From Flavobacteriaceae bacterium (lineage in GTDB: Bacteria; Bacteroidota; Bacteroidia; Flavobacteriales; Flavobacteriaceae): a DNA stretch of 41,817 nucleotides. Position numbers and translations under genes: made by a program. Each line of letters starts with the position of its first letter. Position 1 is the stretch's first letter. This document shows, in pieces, positions 1-7,848 of this stretch. The notes beneath the pieces are model-generated. The model was not told where the DNA came from. It saw only the letters and a program-made list of their open reading frames with translations, and ran no database searches. The stretch is taken from positions 1 to 41,817 of the forward strand of contig JAGXIE010000170.1 in the NCBI GenBank assembly GCA_024635765.1, in the 5' to 3' direction.

Positions 1-146
1 CATACTACATCAAACCCCGATGTAAGATTGGCTGTTTCTTTATTTAAGGAAGTTTCAAAAAAAGTAAAACTATAATCATGGACTTTTCTATACTTTTCAA
101 AGTATTCTTGATCGTAAGATTTTGTACTAAATACTGCGATTTTCAT
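1..146 (-). CDS. ldhA: D-lactate dehydrogenase, N-terminal part (cut by window start)
   Basis: The minus strand from the ATG at 146 encodes 48 codons plus two bases and runs off the window. The peptide begins MKIAVFSTKSYDQEYFE and continues through a TFFETSLNKETA segment to GFDVV. This matches the opening of fermentative NAD-dependent D-lactate dehydrogenases (LdhA, D-2-hydroxyacid dehydrogenase family; E. coli begins MKLAVYSTKQYD and has CEAVCIF at the corresponding point). The enzyme reduces pyruvate to D-lactate and regenerates NAD+ when respiration is limited. The NAD-binding and catalytic parts are outside the window. No FNR-like box is visible upstream. A separate 3' fragment of the same family lies at the other end of the window. 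Family assignment is firm; the symbol follows the E. coli name. Confidence 0.8.
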   Translation of the reverse strand, partial: MKIAVFSTKSYDQEYFEKYRKVHDYSFTFFETSLNKETANLTSGFDVV

Positions 147-280
147 TTTTTTTATTTTGGATTGTTTTATTTGACTGCGGTCTTGAGTATGTCGGGTGTC
201 CCGAAGGGTATATGCTATACAAGATGTTTCTGTTCGTTAAGAAATATTTTTAAGCACCTAATTTAGCAAATACTAACTGA

Positions 281-302
281 ACCTGCCTGCCGGCAGGCAG
301 GT
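281..302. repeat. Perfect 22-bp GC-rich palindrome
   Basis: ACCTGCCTGCC is followed immediately by its exact reverse complement. It lies between the ldhA fragment and the AbiC-like gene, and stands out from the AT-rich surroundings. Similar short palindromes are common in flavobacterial intergenic DNA. It could work as a hairpin or terminator in either direction, but has no T-tract. Confidence 0.7.
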
Positions 303-312
303 AGAAAATCCG

Positions 313-338
313 CGAGTCCCGATAGCTATCGGGATTCG
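313..338. repeat. 26-bp palindrome centred on CCCGATAGCTATCGGG
   Basis: The core TCCCGATAGCTATCGGGA (317-334) is a perfect 18-bp palindrome; with one mismatch the arms extend to CGA/TCG at 313 and 338. It lies 11 bp after the GC-rich palindrome, in the 3' flank of the AbiC-like gene. Probable flavobacterial short interspersed palindrome. Confidence 0.65.
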
Positions 339-373
339 AAGGTAGTCCATAACCAAGCAATTAATTATACACG

Positions 374-389
374 ATGTTGCCATTAGTTT
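374..389 (+). repeat. Left copy of a 16-bp inverted repeat flanking the AbiC-like gene
   Basis: ATGTTGCCATTAGTTT matches the reverse complement of 1335-1350 (ACGTTGCCATTAATTT) at 14 of 16 positions. It overlaps the stop codon of the AbiC-like gene, so the gene is bracketed almost exactly by the two copies. A related TATACAAGATGTTTC lies further out at about 217-231, similar to TATACACGATGTTGC at 367-381. Confidence 0.6.
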
Positions 390-1327
390 TTATTTCCAAA
401 TGCTGAATTTTTATATTCATTCAAATGATTTGGACTAAATATTAATTCACGGTCAAGATTTTTAAATATTGCATATCTCTCAATAAGAGGTTTAAATTTT
501 TTTAATCCGTTTTTATGTAGACAGTTATAGAATAATAATACTTGTTCGTGACTTGACAATTGAGCTCTCGCTATTGAAGCATATCTTCTCTTATCCTCAA
601 CATTGGATGAATCAATAAATTTAAATATATGATAGATAGTTCTAAAATAATGACTTAAATCCGACTTGTTATCATTGTAAACCTTTTCATAAGCTCTAAT
701 TGCTTGTGGCATAGAAGTAGAAACTAATGCATTGTTCTGACCAATAATAGTCCGTGTTTCTGTCGTTAAATATTTATAAAAAGTTTCAAAACAATCTCGA
801 CCTGTAGCTACAATAGTCTTGATAGTTTTTCTTAAATCCAATGAATTTACAATGCTATTAAAAAGTGTAAGTAATTCGAAGAATGTGTTTTCGAACTTTT
901 GATTAAGAAGAGTTTCGTTTTGTAATTTCATTTCTTCTTTTTGTCCTACAAGTTCTAATCTGGTATATTTAACTTCCAGTTGGCTATACATTATTTCTAG
1001 CTGTTGATTTAATAATTGTTGATTTTGTCCTAAAAAGGCAACATATATCAAAAACAAACCAGCTAATGCCCAAACCGAAGCAACACTTCCTCCTAGAAAA
1101 TCGCCTAAAAGGTTGAGTCCAAAATCAGCTTCCTTGTATTTACACAAATAATAAATTATAGAAAACACACTTATTCCGAAACCAGACCAAACAAATCCCC
1201 AAGCCCAATTTGTGTATTTTTTTATTTTAGAATCAAGAGTGTTTAATTCAGATTTTATTTCTGATTGTCTCGCTTGGATACGAGCAGAAGCTTCTTTTAT
1301 TTCTTGTTCTAAATCGATTTCACTCAT
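383..1327 (-). CDS. AbiC-like putative phage abortive-infection membrane protein
   Basis: This is a 314-residue protein read from the ATG at 1327; an upstream in-frame TTG at 1336 lies inside a flanking inverted repeat and is less likely. Seen: a charged, coiled-coil-prone N-terminus, two hydrophobic segments at about residues 43-62 and 82-101, a Gln/Glu-rich coiled coil to about 145, then a soluble domain with FENTFFELLTLFNSIVNS and later LLFYNCL and FKPLIERYAIF. This architecture matches the putAbiC family (putative phage abortive infection protein, Pfam putAbiC), which is assigned to phage defence mainly by homology. It sits alone, with no operon partner, between repeat-rich borders (374-389 and 1335-1377) that look like a gene-cassette boundary. 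Such isolated defence genes are usually acquired. Family call fairly sure, function inferred. Confidence 0.65.
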   Translation of the reverse strand: MSEIDLEQEIKEASARIQARQSEIKSELNTLDSKIKKYTNWAWGFVWSGFGISVFSIIYYLCKYKEADFGLNLLGDFLGGSVASVWALAGLFLIYVAFLGQNQQLLNQQLEIMYSQLEVKYTRLELVGQKEEMKLQNETLLNQKFENTFFELLTLFNSIVNSLDLRKTIKTIVATGRDCFETFYKYLTTETRTIIGQNNALVSTSMPQAIRAYEKVYNDNKSDLSHYFRTIYHIFKFIDSSNVEDKRRYASIARAQLSSHEQVLLFYNCLHKNGLKKFKPLIERYAIFKNLDRELIFSPNHLNEYKNSAFGNKN

Positions 1328-1334
1328 TTTTTTC

Positions 1335-1377
1335 AAATTAATGGCAACGTAGGGATATATACACCGGTGTATATATC
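1335..1377 (-). repeat. Right inverted repeat plus perfect 24-bp palindrome upstream of the AbiC-like gene
   Basis: Positions 1335-1350 are the right copy of the 16-bp inverted repeat. Immediately outside it, 1354-1377 is a perfect palindrome whose half-site is GATATATACACC. The pair lies directly 5' of the AbiC-like start codon. It may be a cassette end, a promoter/operator, or both. Confidence 0.6.
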
Positions 1378-1600
1378 TGCATTATATTTATATATTTTAT
1401 GGTATATACCCACCCAATATACGAGATAAATACACCAAAAAATAAATACACGGGCAAGTAACTCAAAATTTGCTACAATTCCTATATGTAGAACTACGTA
1501 ATTTCCAACAAACTTCATTACGAATTCCGTAAAACCGCTTCTACTGTTTTATGAGTATTCATCGTGGTTTGTTCGGGATTTGTTCGAGAGATACCCAGTG
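1378..1600 (-). other. Non-coding cassette-border element upstream of the AbiC-like gene
   Basis: Read on the minus strand, this stretch contains ACTCATAAAACAGTAGAAG, GCGGTTTTACGGAATTC, a TTACG/CGTAA stem and GGGTGGGTATATACCAT before the palindrome. From memory it resembles a non-coding element that recurs ahead of isolated accessory genes in many flavobacterial genomes; this cannot be verified here. A 61-codon open frame (1333-1518) crosses it but runs through the palindrome and inverted repeat and looks non-coding. No other gene is evident. Confidence 0.4.
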
Positions 1601-1735
1601 TTTACGAGGAAAACCCGAATAAAACTACTGGCAATCTTCAATATTAGCTTTTACGCTATTTTTATTCAGGGAATTATAGAGTGTATCGTTCTTCATGATG
1701 GCTCAAATGTCGTTACTCCAAATGTATGGCTTCCT

Positions 1736-1888
1736 TCAGAAAGAACTCAACGGGACCCTTCTTGGGAAAACTTGAGCTCTATGTCCTAAAATATATTCGT
1801 TTACAGCTACCCATGGATTCAAAACCAAATGTAGCATCATCCAACTTCTCCAAGTATAGATCTTATATTTTTCTTTATTAAATTCCAT
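1736..1888 (-). pseudogene. Probable 5' remnant of a small conserved gene
   Basis: A 50-codon frame starting at 1888 reads MEFNKEKYKIYTWRSWMMLH then LVLNPWVAVNEYILGHRAQ and stops at a TGA after PLSSF. The Trp-rich opening resembles, from memory, the N-terminus of a conserved flavobacterial hypothetical family that normally continues with a CPHC zinc-ribbon-like segment. Here that part is missing, and the following codons are interrupted by further stops. Best read as a decayed gene on the border of the accessory segment. The family link is tentative. Confidence 0.35.
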
Positions 1889-2057
1889 TCCTTATTCGTT
1901 TTTTATAGAGTTGCCAATGTGTTTGTATTTATAATGAATTAGATGGATAGGTAATTATTTTTCGATGTAAAAACAATATATATCAAAATTTAAAACACTA
2001 ACTATCTCTATTTTCTTGTGTCTAGGGCTTTTCATTCAATCCCAAATAAATAAACCC

Positions 2058-2065
2058 TACCTTTG
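2058..2065 (+). promoter_or_regulatory. Promoter -7 element TACCTTTG for the RNA helicase gene
   Basis: TACCTTTG fits the Bacteroidota -7 consensus TAnnTTTG. Transcription from about 2072 would leave a 5' leader of roughly 50 nt before the ATG at 2121. That leader can fold AAATGAC (about 2079-2085) with GTCATTT (2100-2106). No clear -33 TTTG is seen. Confidence 0.55.
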
Positions 2066-2120
2066 CACCTTAATAAAAAATGACGCTAAAAAATAGATTG
2101 TCATTTACCAAACAATTTAT

Positions 2121-3395
2121 ATGTCATTCAATTCATTAGGACTCTCTGATGCTTTGCTTAAAGCAGTCAGTAAACAAGGTTATTCAACACCTTCACCCAT
2201 TCAACAAAAAGCCATACCATTAATTCTTGAGCGAAAAGACGTTCTAGCTTCTGCCCAAACAGGAACGGGAAAAACTGCTGGGTTTACACTACCTATGCTT
2301 CAAATCCTGTCGCAGGGACAGCAATTGCGTCAACGTCCGATTCGTGCACTAGTGCTTACACCCACACGCGAGCTCGCAGCACAAGTTTATCAAAACGTGA
2401 AGGACTATAGCGCCTTTCTCGACATACGTAGCATGGTGATCTTTGGTGGTGTCAATCAACGTCCACAAGTTGCAACCTTACGTCAAGGTGTCGACATTCT
2501 CATTGCAACGCCTGGTCGATTACTCGATTTGCACAACCAAGGTGTGTTATCGCTTAAGAGCATTGAAATATTGGTTTTAGACGAAGCCGATAGAATGCTG
2601 GACATGGGTTTCTTGCGTGATATTAAAAAAATCATGGCAGTGATGCCTTCAAAACGTCAGAATCTGTTGTTTTCCGCAACGTTTTCAAAGGAAATCAAGT
2701 CATTGGCGAATGATATTTTGCACCATCCCGTGTTAGTGGAAGCAACTCCTGAAAACACAACCGTTGATGCTATAGATCAAAAAGTCTATCGTGTGGCTAA
2801 AGGCTTAAAACCAGATTTATTGATAAAATTGATATCAGAAGGTAATTGGGAACAAGTATTGGTCTTTACACGTACCAAACATGGCGCCAATAAGTTGACG
2901 AAAAAACTCATCAGTAGCAATATAACAGCCTTGGCAATCCATGGGAATAAAAGTCAAGGAGCACGGACAAAAGCATTGGATGGTTTCAAAAAAGGAACAG
3001 TACGTGTTTTAGTCGCCACTGACATCGCTGCGCGTGGTTTAGACATTCCTCTATTGCCTCATGTGGTCAATTTTGAATTGCCTAATATTTCTGAAGATTA
3101 TATTCATAGAATAGGGAGAACAGGAAGGGCAGGGGCAAGCGGTGAAGCCGTTTCTTTGGTTAGTGCAGACGAAACTACGTTTTTGCGTGATATAGAAAAA
3201 TTGGTAGGCGAAAGAATCCCATCAGAAATTGTGGAAGGCTTTGAACCAGATCCTAATGCATCAACCGAACCTATTAAACAAGGACAAGGCCGTCAACGAA
3301 ATGACAAATCGAAGTCCGCAAATTCCGGTAGTGGAAATGCCAGTAAAAGCGGAAATAGAAACAGAAACAGAAATCGTAATCGCAACAGAAATTGA
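2121..3395 (+). CDS. rhlE: DEAD-box ATP-dependent RNA helicase, RhlE type
   Basis: This 424-residue protein carries the helicase motifs in order: a Q-motif at the N-terminus ([11 protein letters not shown] ... PSPIQ), motif I AQTGTGKT (45-52), Ia PTRELA (81-86), TPGRLLDL (130-137), motif II DEAD (154-157), motif III SAT (185-187), ARGLDIP (304-310) and motif [10 protein letters not shown] (329-336). After about residue 385 comes a disordered Gly/Ser/Lys tail ending in a run of Asn-Arg repeats, typical of RhlE-like proteins and probably RNA-binding. It unwinds short RNA duplexes in ribosome assembly or cold adaptation. It has its own promoter at 2058-2065 and is followed by a separate small gene. 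The symbol rests on similarity to the RhlE subgroup. Confidence 0.93.
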   Translation: MSFNSLGLSDALLKAVSKQGYSTPSPIQQKAIPLILERKDVLASAQTGTGKTAGFTLPMLQILSQGQQLRQRPIRALVLTPTRELAAQVYQNVKDYSAFLDIRSMVIFGGVNQRPQVATLRQGVDILIATPGRLLDLHNQGVLSLKSIEILVLDEADRMLDMGFLRDIKKIMAVMPSKRQNLLFSATFSKEIKSLANDILHHPVLVEATPENTTVDAIDQKVYRVAKGLKPDLLIKLISEGNWEQVLVFTRTKHGANKLTKKLISSNITALAIHGNKSQGARTKALDGFKKGTVRVLVATDIAARGLDIPLLPHVVNFELPNISEDYIHRIGRTGRAGASGEAVSLVSADETTFLRDIEKLVGERIPSEIVEGFEPDPNASTEPIKQGQGRQRNDKSKSANSGSGNASKSGNRNRNRNRNRNRN

Positions 3396-3496
3396 AAATC
3401 ATAAACTTACATTCGAACTGTTAGAATAAGCATATAGATTTAAAAAAGAAATAAGTAATCAATAAAACTGATCCACGGTCATACAGCATCCGTCTT

Positions 3497-3718
3497 ATGG
3501 AACCACAACCGAATAATCCTTTGCACGGCATCAAATTAGAACAAATCATAACAGAGCTGGAATCTCATTATGGTTGGGAATATATGGGCACGATCATTAA
3601 GATTAAATGTTTTACAGACAATCCATCCATTAAATCGAGTTTAAAGTTTTTACGTCGCACGCCTTGGGCTAGAACAAAGGTTGAAACAATGTATTTAAAG
3701 ATGCTGAAAAATAAATGA
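3497..3718 (+). CDS. VF530-family DNA-binding protein
   Basis: This is a 73-residue basic protein containing NNPLHGIKLEQIITELESHY, then CFTDNPSIKSSLKFLRRTPWAR. These are the hallmark segments of the VF530 family (DUF2132), small alpha-helical proteins whose structure suggests double-stranded DNA binding. The length is normal for the family. It lies about 100 nt downstream of the helicase gene on the same strand, so co-transcription is possible but not evident. Cellular role is unknown. Family confidence is high. Confidence 0.85.
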   Translation: MEPQPNNPLHGIKLEQIITELESHYGWEYMGTIIKIKCFTDNPSIKSSLKFLRRTPWARTKVETMYLKMLKNK

Positions 3719-3834
3719 TGAATGAAGAAAAACAACAGAGAACAGACAACAGAGAGCGTTATACGCTAAAGTCCAGTTAACAAAAAATCCCTAAATTATT
3801 TTAGTAACCATTAACCAACAGCCAACAACCAATC

Positions 3835-4665
3835 TTAACTTTTTAAAGGAAACAACAGTTTAAAACCTTCATTGAGACTTTGATGTAATATAGACGTATT
3901 ATTTTCTTCAGGGAGAAACTTAAAGTCCATTTTTAAATGCTTCTTTTTAGAATCCTTTAGAAGATTGGATAATTTATTCGCTTCGTTTTCCATCACATCA
4001 CCTTCTTTTCCTACCGAAACATACACATATACGTCCATATCCTTTTGTGCAGACACATAAGCTTTGGCATCTTGCAATAAACTTTCTTTGTCCCACCACA
4101 AGCTAGGACTTATGATAAAATAATGTGTGAACAAATCCATGCGCTTCAAAAGAATTTCCGTGGCTAACAATCCGCCCAACGATTGCCCAATGAGCATTTT
4201 AGTGTTATTGACATTATAGTTTTTATGGATATATGCTTGCACTTCCTTTTCGAGAAAACTGATGAACTTACCAGAGCCTCCAGTCGTTGGATAGTCTCTT
4301 TTTAGTCCTTTGTCTGTTGTTGGAAATGTAAAGTCACGCTTCCTGTCCACATTTGCAATGCCTACAACGATCGTCTTCGGCATGGTGTATTGTAAATTGA
4401 AATATTGAGTCAAGCCCACAACATGCAAGAAATCCTCATTCATAGTGCCGTCTAGAACATAGAGCACGGGATATTTTAAAGTGTCTTGTGCTGTATAGCC
4501 GTCAGGTAGATAAATATTAAGAATTCTGTTTTCTGAAAGGATCTTGGATTGAATAGTCACTACATCGCCAATGGTCAAGGCCTCTTTAGCAGTAGTTTGG
4601 GAATAATGATGTAGGGAATTAAAACTAAAGAATAGAATTAAGGATAATCGAAATAGTTTAATCAT
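3835..4665 (-). CDS. Secreted alpha/beta-hydrolase, putative esterase (esterase D/Fes-like)
   Basis: The chosen start is the ATG at 4665, giving 276 residues. A longer in-frame start at 4704 would lie upstream of the promoter element TATCTTTG (4696-4689) and is rejected. Residues 1-22 form a signal peptide (MIKLFRLSLILFFSFNS). The nucleophile elbow GQSLGG places the catalytic Ser at about 162, LYVLDG contributes to the oxyanion region, and the HQSL near the C-terminus (His about 261) completes a likely triad. This pattern fits the PF00756 putative esterase family, which includes enterobactin esterase-like enzymes and S-formylglutathione hydrolases. The substrate cannot be deduced. It is monocistronic and converges with the VF530 gene. 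Confidence 0.85.
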   Translation of the reverse strand: MIKLFRLSLILFFSFNSLHHYSQTTAKEALTIGDVVTIQSKILSENRILNIYLPDGYTAQDTLKYPVLYVLDGTMNEDFLHVVGLTQYFNLQYTMPKTIVVGIANVDRKRDFTFPTTDKGLKRDYPTTGGSGKFISFLEKEVQAYIHKNYNVNNTKMLIGQSLGGLLATEILLKRMDLFTHYFIISPSLWWDKESLLQDAKAYVSAQKDMDVYVYVSVGKEGDVMENEANKLSNLLKDSKKKHLKMDFKFLPEENNTSILHQSLNEGFKLLFPLKS

Positions 4666-4688
4666 AAAAATCGTGATAAGTGAGTTTC

Positions 4689-4696
4689 CAAAGATA
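4689..4696 (-). promoter_or_regulatory. Promoter -7 element TATCTTTG of the esterase gene
   Basis: On the minus strand TATCTTTG fits TAnnTTTG, with an ATTG about 19 bp upstream. The predicted transcript starts near 4682, only about 17 nt before the ATG at 4665. This is what fixes the start codon of the esterase. Confidence 0.6.
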
Positions 4697-4777
4697 ACTC
4701 TCAATCTGAATTAAACAATCATTAATCCGCAATTCTTAATGGCAAGACCAACGACGTTTCGACATATTAAAAAAGCA

Positions 4778-5446
4778 TCAATCGTCATTGTCCTCTTCAG
4801 GAACATATTCTGTTATAGAGGCGTCAAATTCAGCTTCTTTAAACTCATCTCGACTCATCCAGTATTCAGAAGTTGTTAATATATAAGAATTTCCATCGGT
4901 TGGTTCTAATTCCCATACAATGTCTTCTGCTTCATCAAATGCTTCCTCACCTGCCAAATGACTTGAGAATAGTCTTTTGATAACATTGTTTTGAGCCAAG
5001 GTTTTGTCCAATACTTTAAGAACAATTTCTTTGTTGATGTCTTCATTGGGCGTAATTTCAAACTCAATAATCGTTGCTTTTGCACTTGGAAATGTACCAT
5101 TATAAGCTCTATACAGCAGTTGATTGATGTTGTAGAGTTCATGATGAAGGGAAATATCGCTATATTCTTCCGAGATTTTATCTAGTAACATATCATGAGA
5201 CATTTGATCGATTTGATTCTCGTTCAAATTATTAGATAGTTTATGCTCCAATAAAATGGCAGCGGCTTCGGGTGGTTCAAAATCAGAAATGGCCATGAAA
5301 AGCAATTCTCTTAGTTCTTCAGGTTTTGAATCTTTTGCATCTGGAAATCCGAATCGTTCCAATAATTCAATATAATCGGAATTGGTCCATGCATCTTTTA
5401 ATTCTTCGACAGTTTTTACACTATTTATAATAATATGATAAGTCAT
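4778..5446 (-). CDS. Conserved hypothetical protein downstream of the GNAT-nitrilase gene
   Basis: This 222-residue, strongly acidic soluble protein has no signal peptide or membrane segment. It opens MTYHIIINSVKTVEELKDAW, has a helical central part and ends in an acidic EEDNDD tail. I do not recognise a characterised family. It starts 3 nt after the stop of the GNAT-nitrilase gene, so the two are almost certainly co-transcribed and translationally coupled, suggesting a linked function. No catalytic motif is visible. Confidence 0.7.
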   Translation of the reverse strand: MTYHIIINSVKTVEELKDAWTNSDYIELLERFGFPDAKDSKPEELRELLFMAISDFEPPEAAAILLEHKLSNNLNENQIDQMSHDMLLDKISEEYSDISLHHELYNINQLLYRAYNGTFPSAKATIIEFEITPNEDINKEIVLKVLDKTLAQNNVIKRLFSSHLAGEEAFDEAEDIVWELEPTDGNSYILTTSEYWMSRDEFKEAEFDASITEYVPEEDNDD

Positions 5447-5449
5447 AAT

Positions 5450-6970
5450 TTATTTTTTTCTTAATTCAAACAGATCGGTTCTTCGATCTCTTAAGTTTCT
5501 GACGCTTCCAAATTGATTCAATTCACGAAGCAAATCAATATCCACATCTGCAATTAAAATCATTTCAGTATTTTGAGTTGCTTGGGCCTTTACACCATCA
5601 GCTGGAAAGGCAAAATCACAAGGTGTAAACACCATTGATTGTGCAAATTGAATATCCATGTTGTTTACCTGCGGCAGGTTGCCTACACATCCTGCTATAG
5701 CGACGTAACATTCGTTTTCAATAGCCCTTGCCTGAGCACAGTGACGTACGCGAGAGAATCCATTTTGAGTATCGGTTAAAAAAGGCACAAATAGAATATC
5801 CATTCCTTCATCTGCAAGAAGGCGACTCAATTCTGGAAACTCCACATCGTAACAGATAAGAACTCCAATTTTACCACAATCAGTATCAAAGGCCTTGATC
5901 TGATTTCCACCACGCATACCCCAAATTTTGGAGTCGTCGGGTGTAATATGAAGCTTTTCATAACGTTCTGTACTGCCGTCGCGACGGCATAAGTAACCTA
6001 CGTTATGCAACTGGTCACCCACCATTTCTGGCATACTTCCTGTTATTATATTGATGTTATAGGATATGGCCAATTTAGAAAAACGCAACACCATTTCTTT
6101 AGTGTGCTTCGCTAATTCTCTGATGGCATCAGGCGTGGACATGTGATTGTTCTCTGCCATTAAAGGTGCATTAAAGAATTCTGGAAACAAAGCGAAATCA
6201 CTTCTGTAACCAGATACAGCATCAATGAAAAATTCGGCTTGCTGCATCACTTCATCTAAATCTTTATAAGGTCGCATCTGCCATTGCACCAATCCTAAAC
6301 GAACTATTTTTTTGATTGTAGTAGCTTTCTTGGATTTTTTTTCAAAATAAATGTTGTCCCATTCCAGCAATACCGCATAATCTTTAGAAGCTGAATCGCC
6401 TTCTAGATAATTTTTTAGAATTCTCGTGGGATGAAAATCATTGGAGATCTGAAAATTCAAAACAGGATCATGAATTTCTTTACGCCGTACTTTGTCAATA
6501 TATTGTTTTGGGGTCAATTCATCAGAATATTTAAAGTAATTCGGGATGCGTCCTCCAAAGGCAACACCTCTCAAATTGAGGCGCTCACATAGCTCTTTTC
6601 GGTAGTCATATAACCGTCTTCCCAGGCGAAGTCCCCTAAATTCTGGTTTTATAAACACGTCAATGCCATAAAGCACATCACCTTCGGAACTGTGTGTGCT
6701 AAAGGTATAGTTGCCAGTGATATCCTTATAGGTATGGTTGTCGTCAAATGTATTATAATCTACTATGATAGAAAGGGCGCAACCCGCAATTTGCCCATCG
6801 ATTTTAATGACGACCTGACCTTCCTTGAAATTGTCTATCAAGGTCTTTATTTGTTCTTCTTTCCAAATAGAATCAGGCATGGTAACGTAGGCAGACCTCA
6901 TTGCTTCTTGAAGTTCCTGATAGTCTTCCAGGTTGAGATAATTTAATTCAATATTTTCAATGTCTTTCAT
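5450..6970 (-). CDS. GNAT acetyltransferase / carbon-nitrogen hydrolase fusion
   Basis: This 506-residue two-domain protein has an N-terminal GNAT fold at about 1-200, with the acetyl-CoA-binding loop RGLRLGRRL (112-120). The nitrilase-superfamily domain spans about 222-500. Its Glu-Lys-Cys triad can be read as E264 in FPEF, K339 in YEKLHITPDD and C373 in ICYDVEFPE. These fusions form a recognised nitrilase branch in which the amidase may act on the product of, or be coupled to, the acyltransferase; the substrate is not known. It is the first gene of an operon with the hypothetical gene 3 nt downstream. A TAACTTTG element (7027-7020) lies about 50 nt upstream of the start. Confidence 0.9.
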   Translation of the reverse strand: MKDIENIELNYLNLEDYQELQEAMRSAYVTMPDSIWKEEQIKTLIDNFKEGQVVIKIDGQIAGCALSIIVDYNTFDDNHTYKDITGNYTFSTHSSEGDVLYGIDVFIKPEFRGLRLGRRLYDYRKELCERLNLRGVAFGGRIPNYFKYSDELTPKQYIDKVRRKEIHDPVLNFQISNDFHPTRILKNYLEGDSASKDYAVLLEWDNIYFEKKSKKATTIKKIVRLGLVQWQMRPYKDLDEVMQQAEFFIDAVSGYRSDFALFPEFFNAPLMAENNHMSTPDAIRELAKHTKEMVLRFSKLAISYNINIITGSMPEMVGDQLHNVGYLCRRDGSTERYEKLHITPDDSKIWGMRGGNQIKAFDTDCGKIGVLICYDVEFPELSRLLADEGMDILFVPFLTDTQNGFSRVRHCAQARAIENECYVAIAGCVGNLPQVNNMDIQFAQSMVFTPCDFAFPADGVKAQATQNTEMILIADVDIDLLRELNQFGSVRNLRDRRTDLFELRKK

Positions 6971-7019
6971 AGTGGGTAATATAAAAAATAGTGGTTTGAT
7001 ATGAAAATAAAATTTCCAC

Positions 7020-7027
7020 CAAAGTTA
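7020..7027 (-). promoter_or_regulatory. Promoter -7 element TAACTTTG of the GNAT-nitrilase operon
   Basis: Minus-strand TAACTTTG matches TAnnTTTG and would give a 5' leader of roughly 40 nt. No convincing -33 element is visible. Confidence 0.5.
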
Positions 7028-7077
7028 AGCTTATAGCTTGTTATTGTCGAGCATCTGAAACGAATAAGCGTCATAAA

Positions 7078-7107
7078 GAAACCTATCCTTAATTAAGAAT
7101 AGGTTTC
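7078..7107 (-). terminator. Hairpin between the Lys-rich small gene and the GNAT-nitrilase promoter
   Basis: GAAACCTAT pairs with ATAGGTTTC, enclosing the palindrome CTTAATTAAG, with one mismatch. It lies 22 nt after the stop of the small Lys-rich gene. On the minus strand it is followed by only a weak T-tract, so termination is plausible rather than certain. Confidence 0.5.
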
Positions 7108-7129
7108 TCAAAAAAAGAATCAAATGATT

Positions 7130-7279
7130 CTATTTTTTATTCTGTTGTTTTTTTATTGTTTTTTCGTCAATGTCGAATTTATTAGTTTTCGTTTTAGAAG
7201 GGCTCCCTTTTGGGTTTACGGGATTGTCTTCTCCTTCTTTTGTTCTTTTAAACTTCTTTTTATCTTCTATAATTCCCAT
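7130..7279 (-). CDS. Small lysine-rich hypothetical protein (49 aa)
   Basis: The frame begins MGIIEDKKKFKRTKEGEDNP and ends TIKKQQNKK. It is almost wholly charged and polar, with no hydrophobic segment, so it is probably disordered and could bind nucleic acid. Support for a real gene: a TAnnTTTG-like element TATCTTTA on the minus strand at 7314-7307, a purine-rich stretch before the ATG, and a hairpin just after the stop. No characterised family is recognised. The plus-strand open frame over the same DNA is an antisense shadow. Confidence 0.55.
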   Translation of the reverse strand: MGIIEDKKKFKRTKEGEDNPVNPKGSPSKTKTNKFDIDEKTIKKQQNKK

Positions 7280-7306
7280 GGTTTTCTAATTTTTTTGTTT
7301 TCAACT

Positions 7307-7314
7307 TAAAGATA
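7307..7314 (-). promoter_or_regulatory. Promoter -7 element TATCTTTA of the Lys-rich small gene
   Basis: Minus-strand TATCTTTA is one base from TAnnTTTG and lies 28 nt before the ATG at 7279. Confidence 0.45.
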
Positions 7315-7392
7315 GGAAATTGCTTATAAAACTTTATTAAAACTATCTTAAAACTTGAAGGTTGGCGAGGGCTAAAAAGTGTTAAATCCTAT

Positions 7393-7848
7393 TTAGAAGT
7401 TCAATTGTCTTAAACCTTCATATACAATTATGGCTGCGGCATTTGCAAGATTTAAGCTCCTTATATGCTCACTGTATAAAGGGATTTTAAATAATCGGTC
7501 TGAATTAGTGTCTATAATAGATTTATGTAATCCGACGGATTCTTTTCCAAAGACTAAAAACAATTCATCTTCAAACTTGATCTCCCAATGTGGTTTTGCA
7601 CCATGACTTGATAGAAAAACCATATTGGCTTCTTTATGTTTAGTGAAGAATTCGACCACACTGTCATAATAAATGACATTAAGATGTTGCCAATAATCCA
7701 AACCAGCACGTTTTAAGCGTTTGTCATCGATTTCAAAACCAAAAGGTTTCACCAAATGTAAATTAGAGCCAGATGCTAATGCTAAACGGCCAATATTACC
7801 AGTGTTATTGGGTATTTCGGGTTCTATTAAAACGATATTAAAAGCCAT
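7393..7848 (-). CDS. trmL: tRNA (cytidine(34)-2'-O)-methyltransferase
   Basis: This 151-residue SPOUT-superfamily protein opens NIVLIEPEIPNNTGNIGR, the signature of the TrmL/YibK subgroup, with the knot-forming C-terminal segment around VFGKESVGL and SLNLANAAAIIVYE. TrmL 2'-O-methylates the wobble nucleotide of leucine tRNAs using S-adenosylmethionine. Length is typical. Its ATG directly follows the trpA stop codon (TAA ATG), so it is the last cistron of the trp operon and is translationally coupled to trpA. Nothing in the sequence explains a functional link to tryptophan synthesis. Confidence 0.92.
   Translation of the reverse strand: MAFNIVLIEPEIPNNTGNIGRLALASGSNLHLVKPFGFEIDDKRLKRAGLDYWQHLNVIYYDSVVEFFTKHKEANMVFLSSHGAKPHWEIKFEDELFLVFGKESVGLHKSIIDTNSDRLFKIPLYSEHIRSLNLANAAAIIVYEGLRQLNF

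Noticed and set aside
1333-1518. 61-codon minus-strand open frame ahead of the AbiC-like gene
   Set aside because: It runs through the 24-bp palindrome and the inverted repeat, has repetitive Tyr/Ile content from AT repeats, and fits a non-coding border element better than a protein.
1580-1789. 69-codon plus-strand open frame
   Set aside because: No recognisable domain or promoter. It lies antisense to a better-supported gene remnant at 1736-1888.
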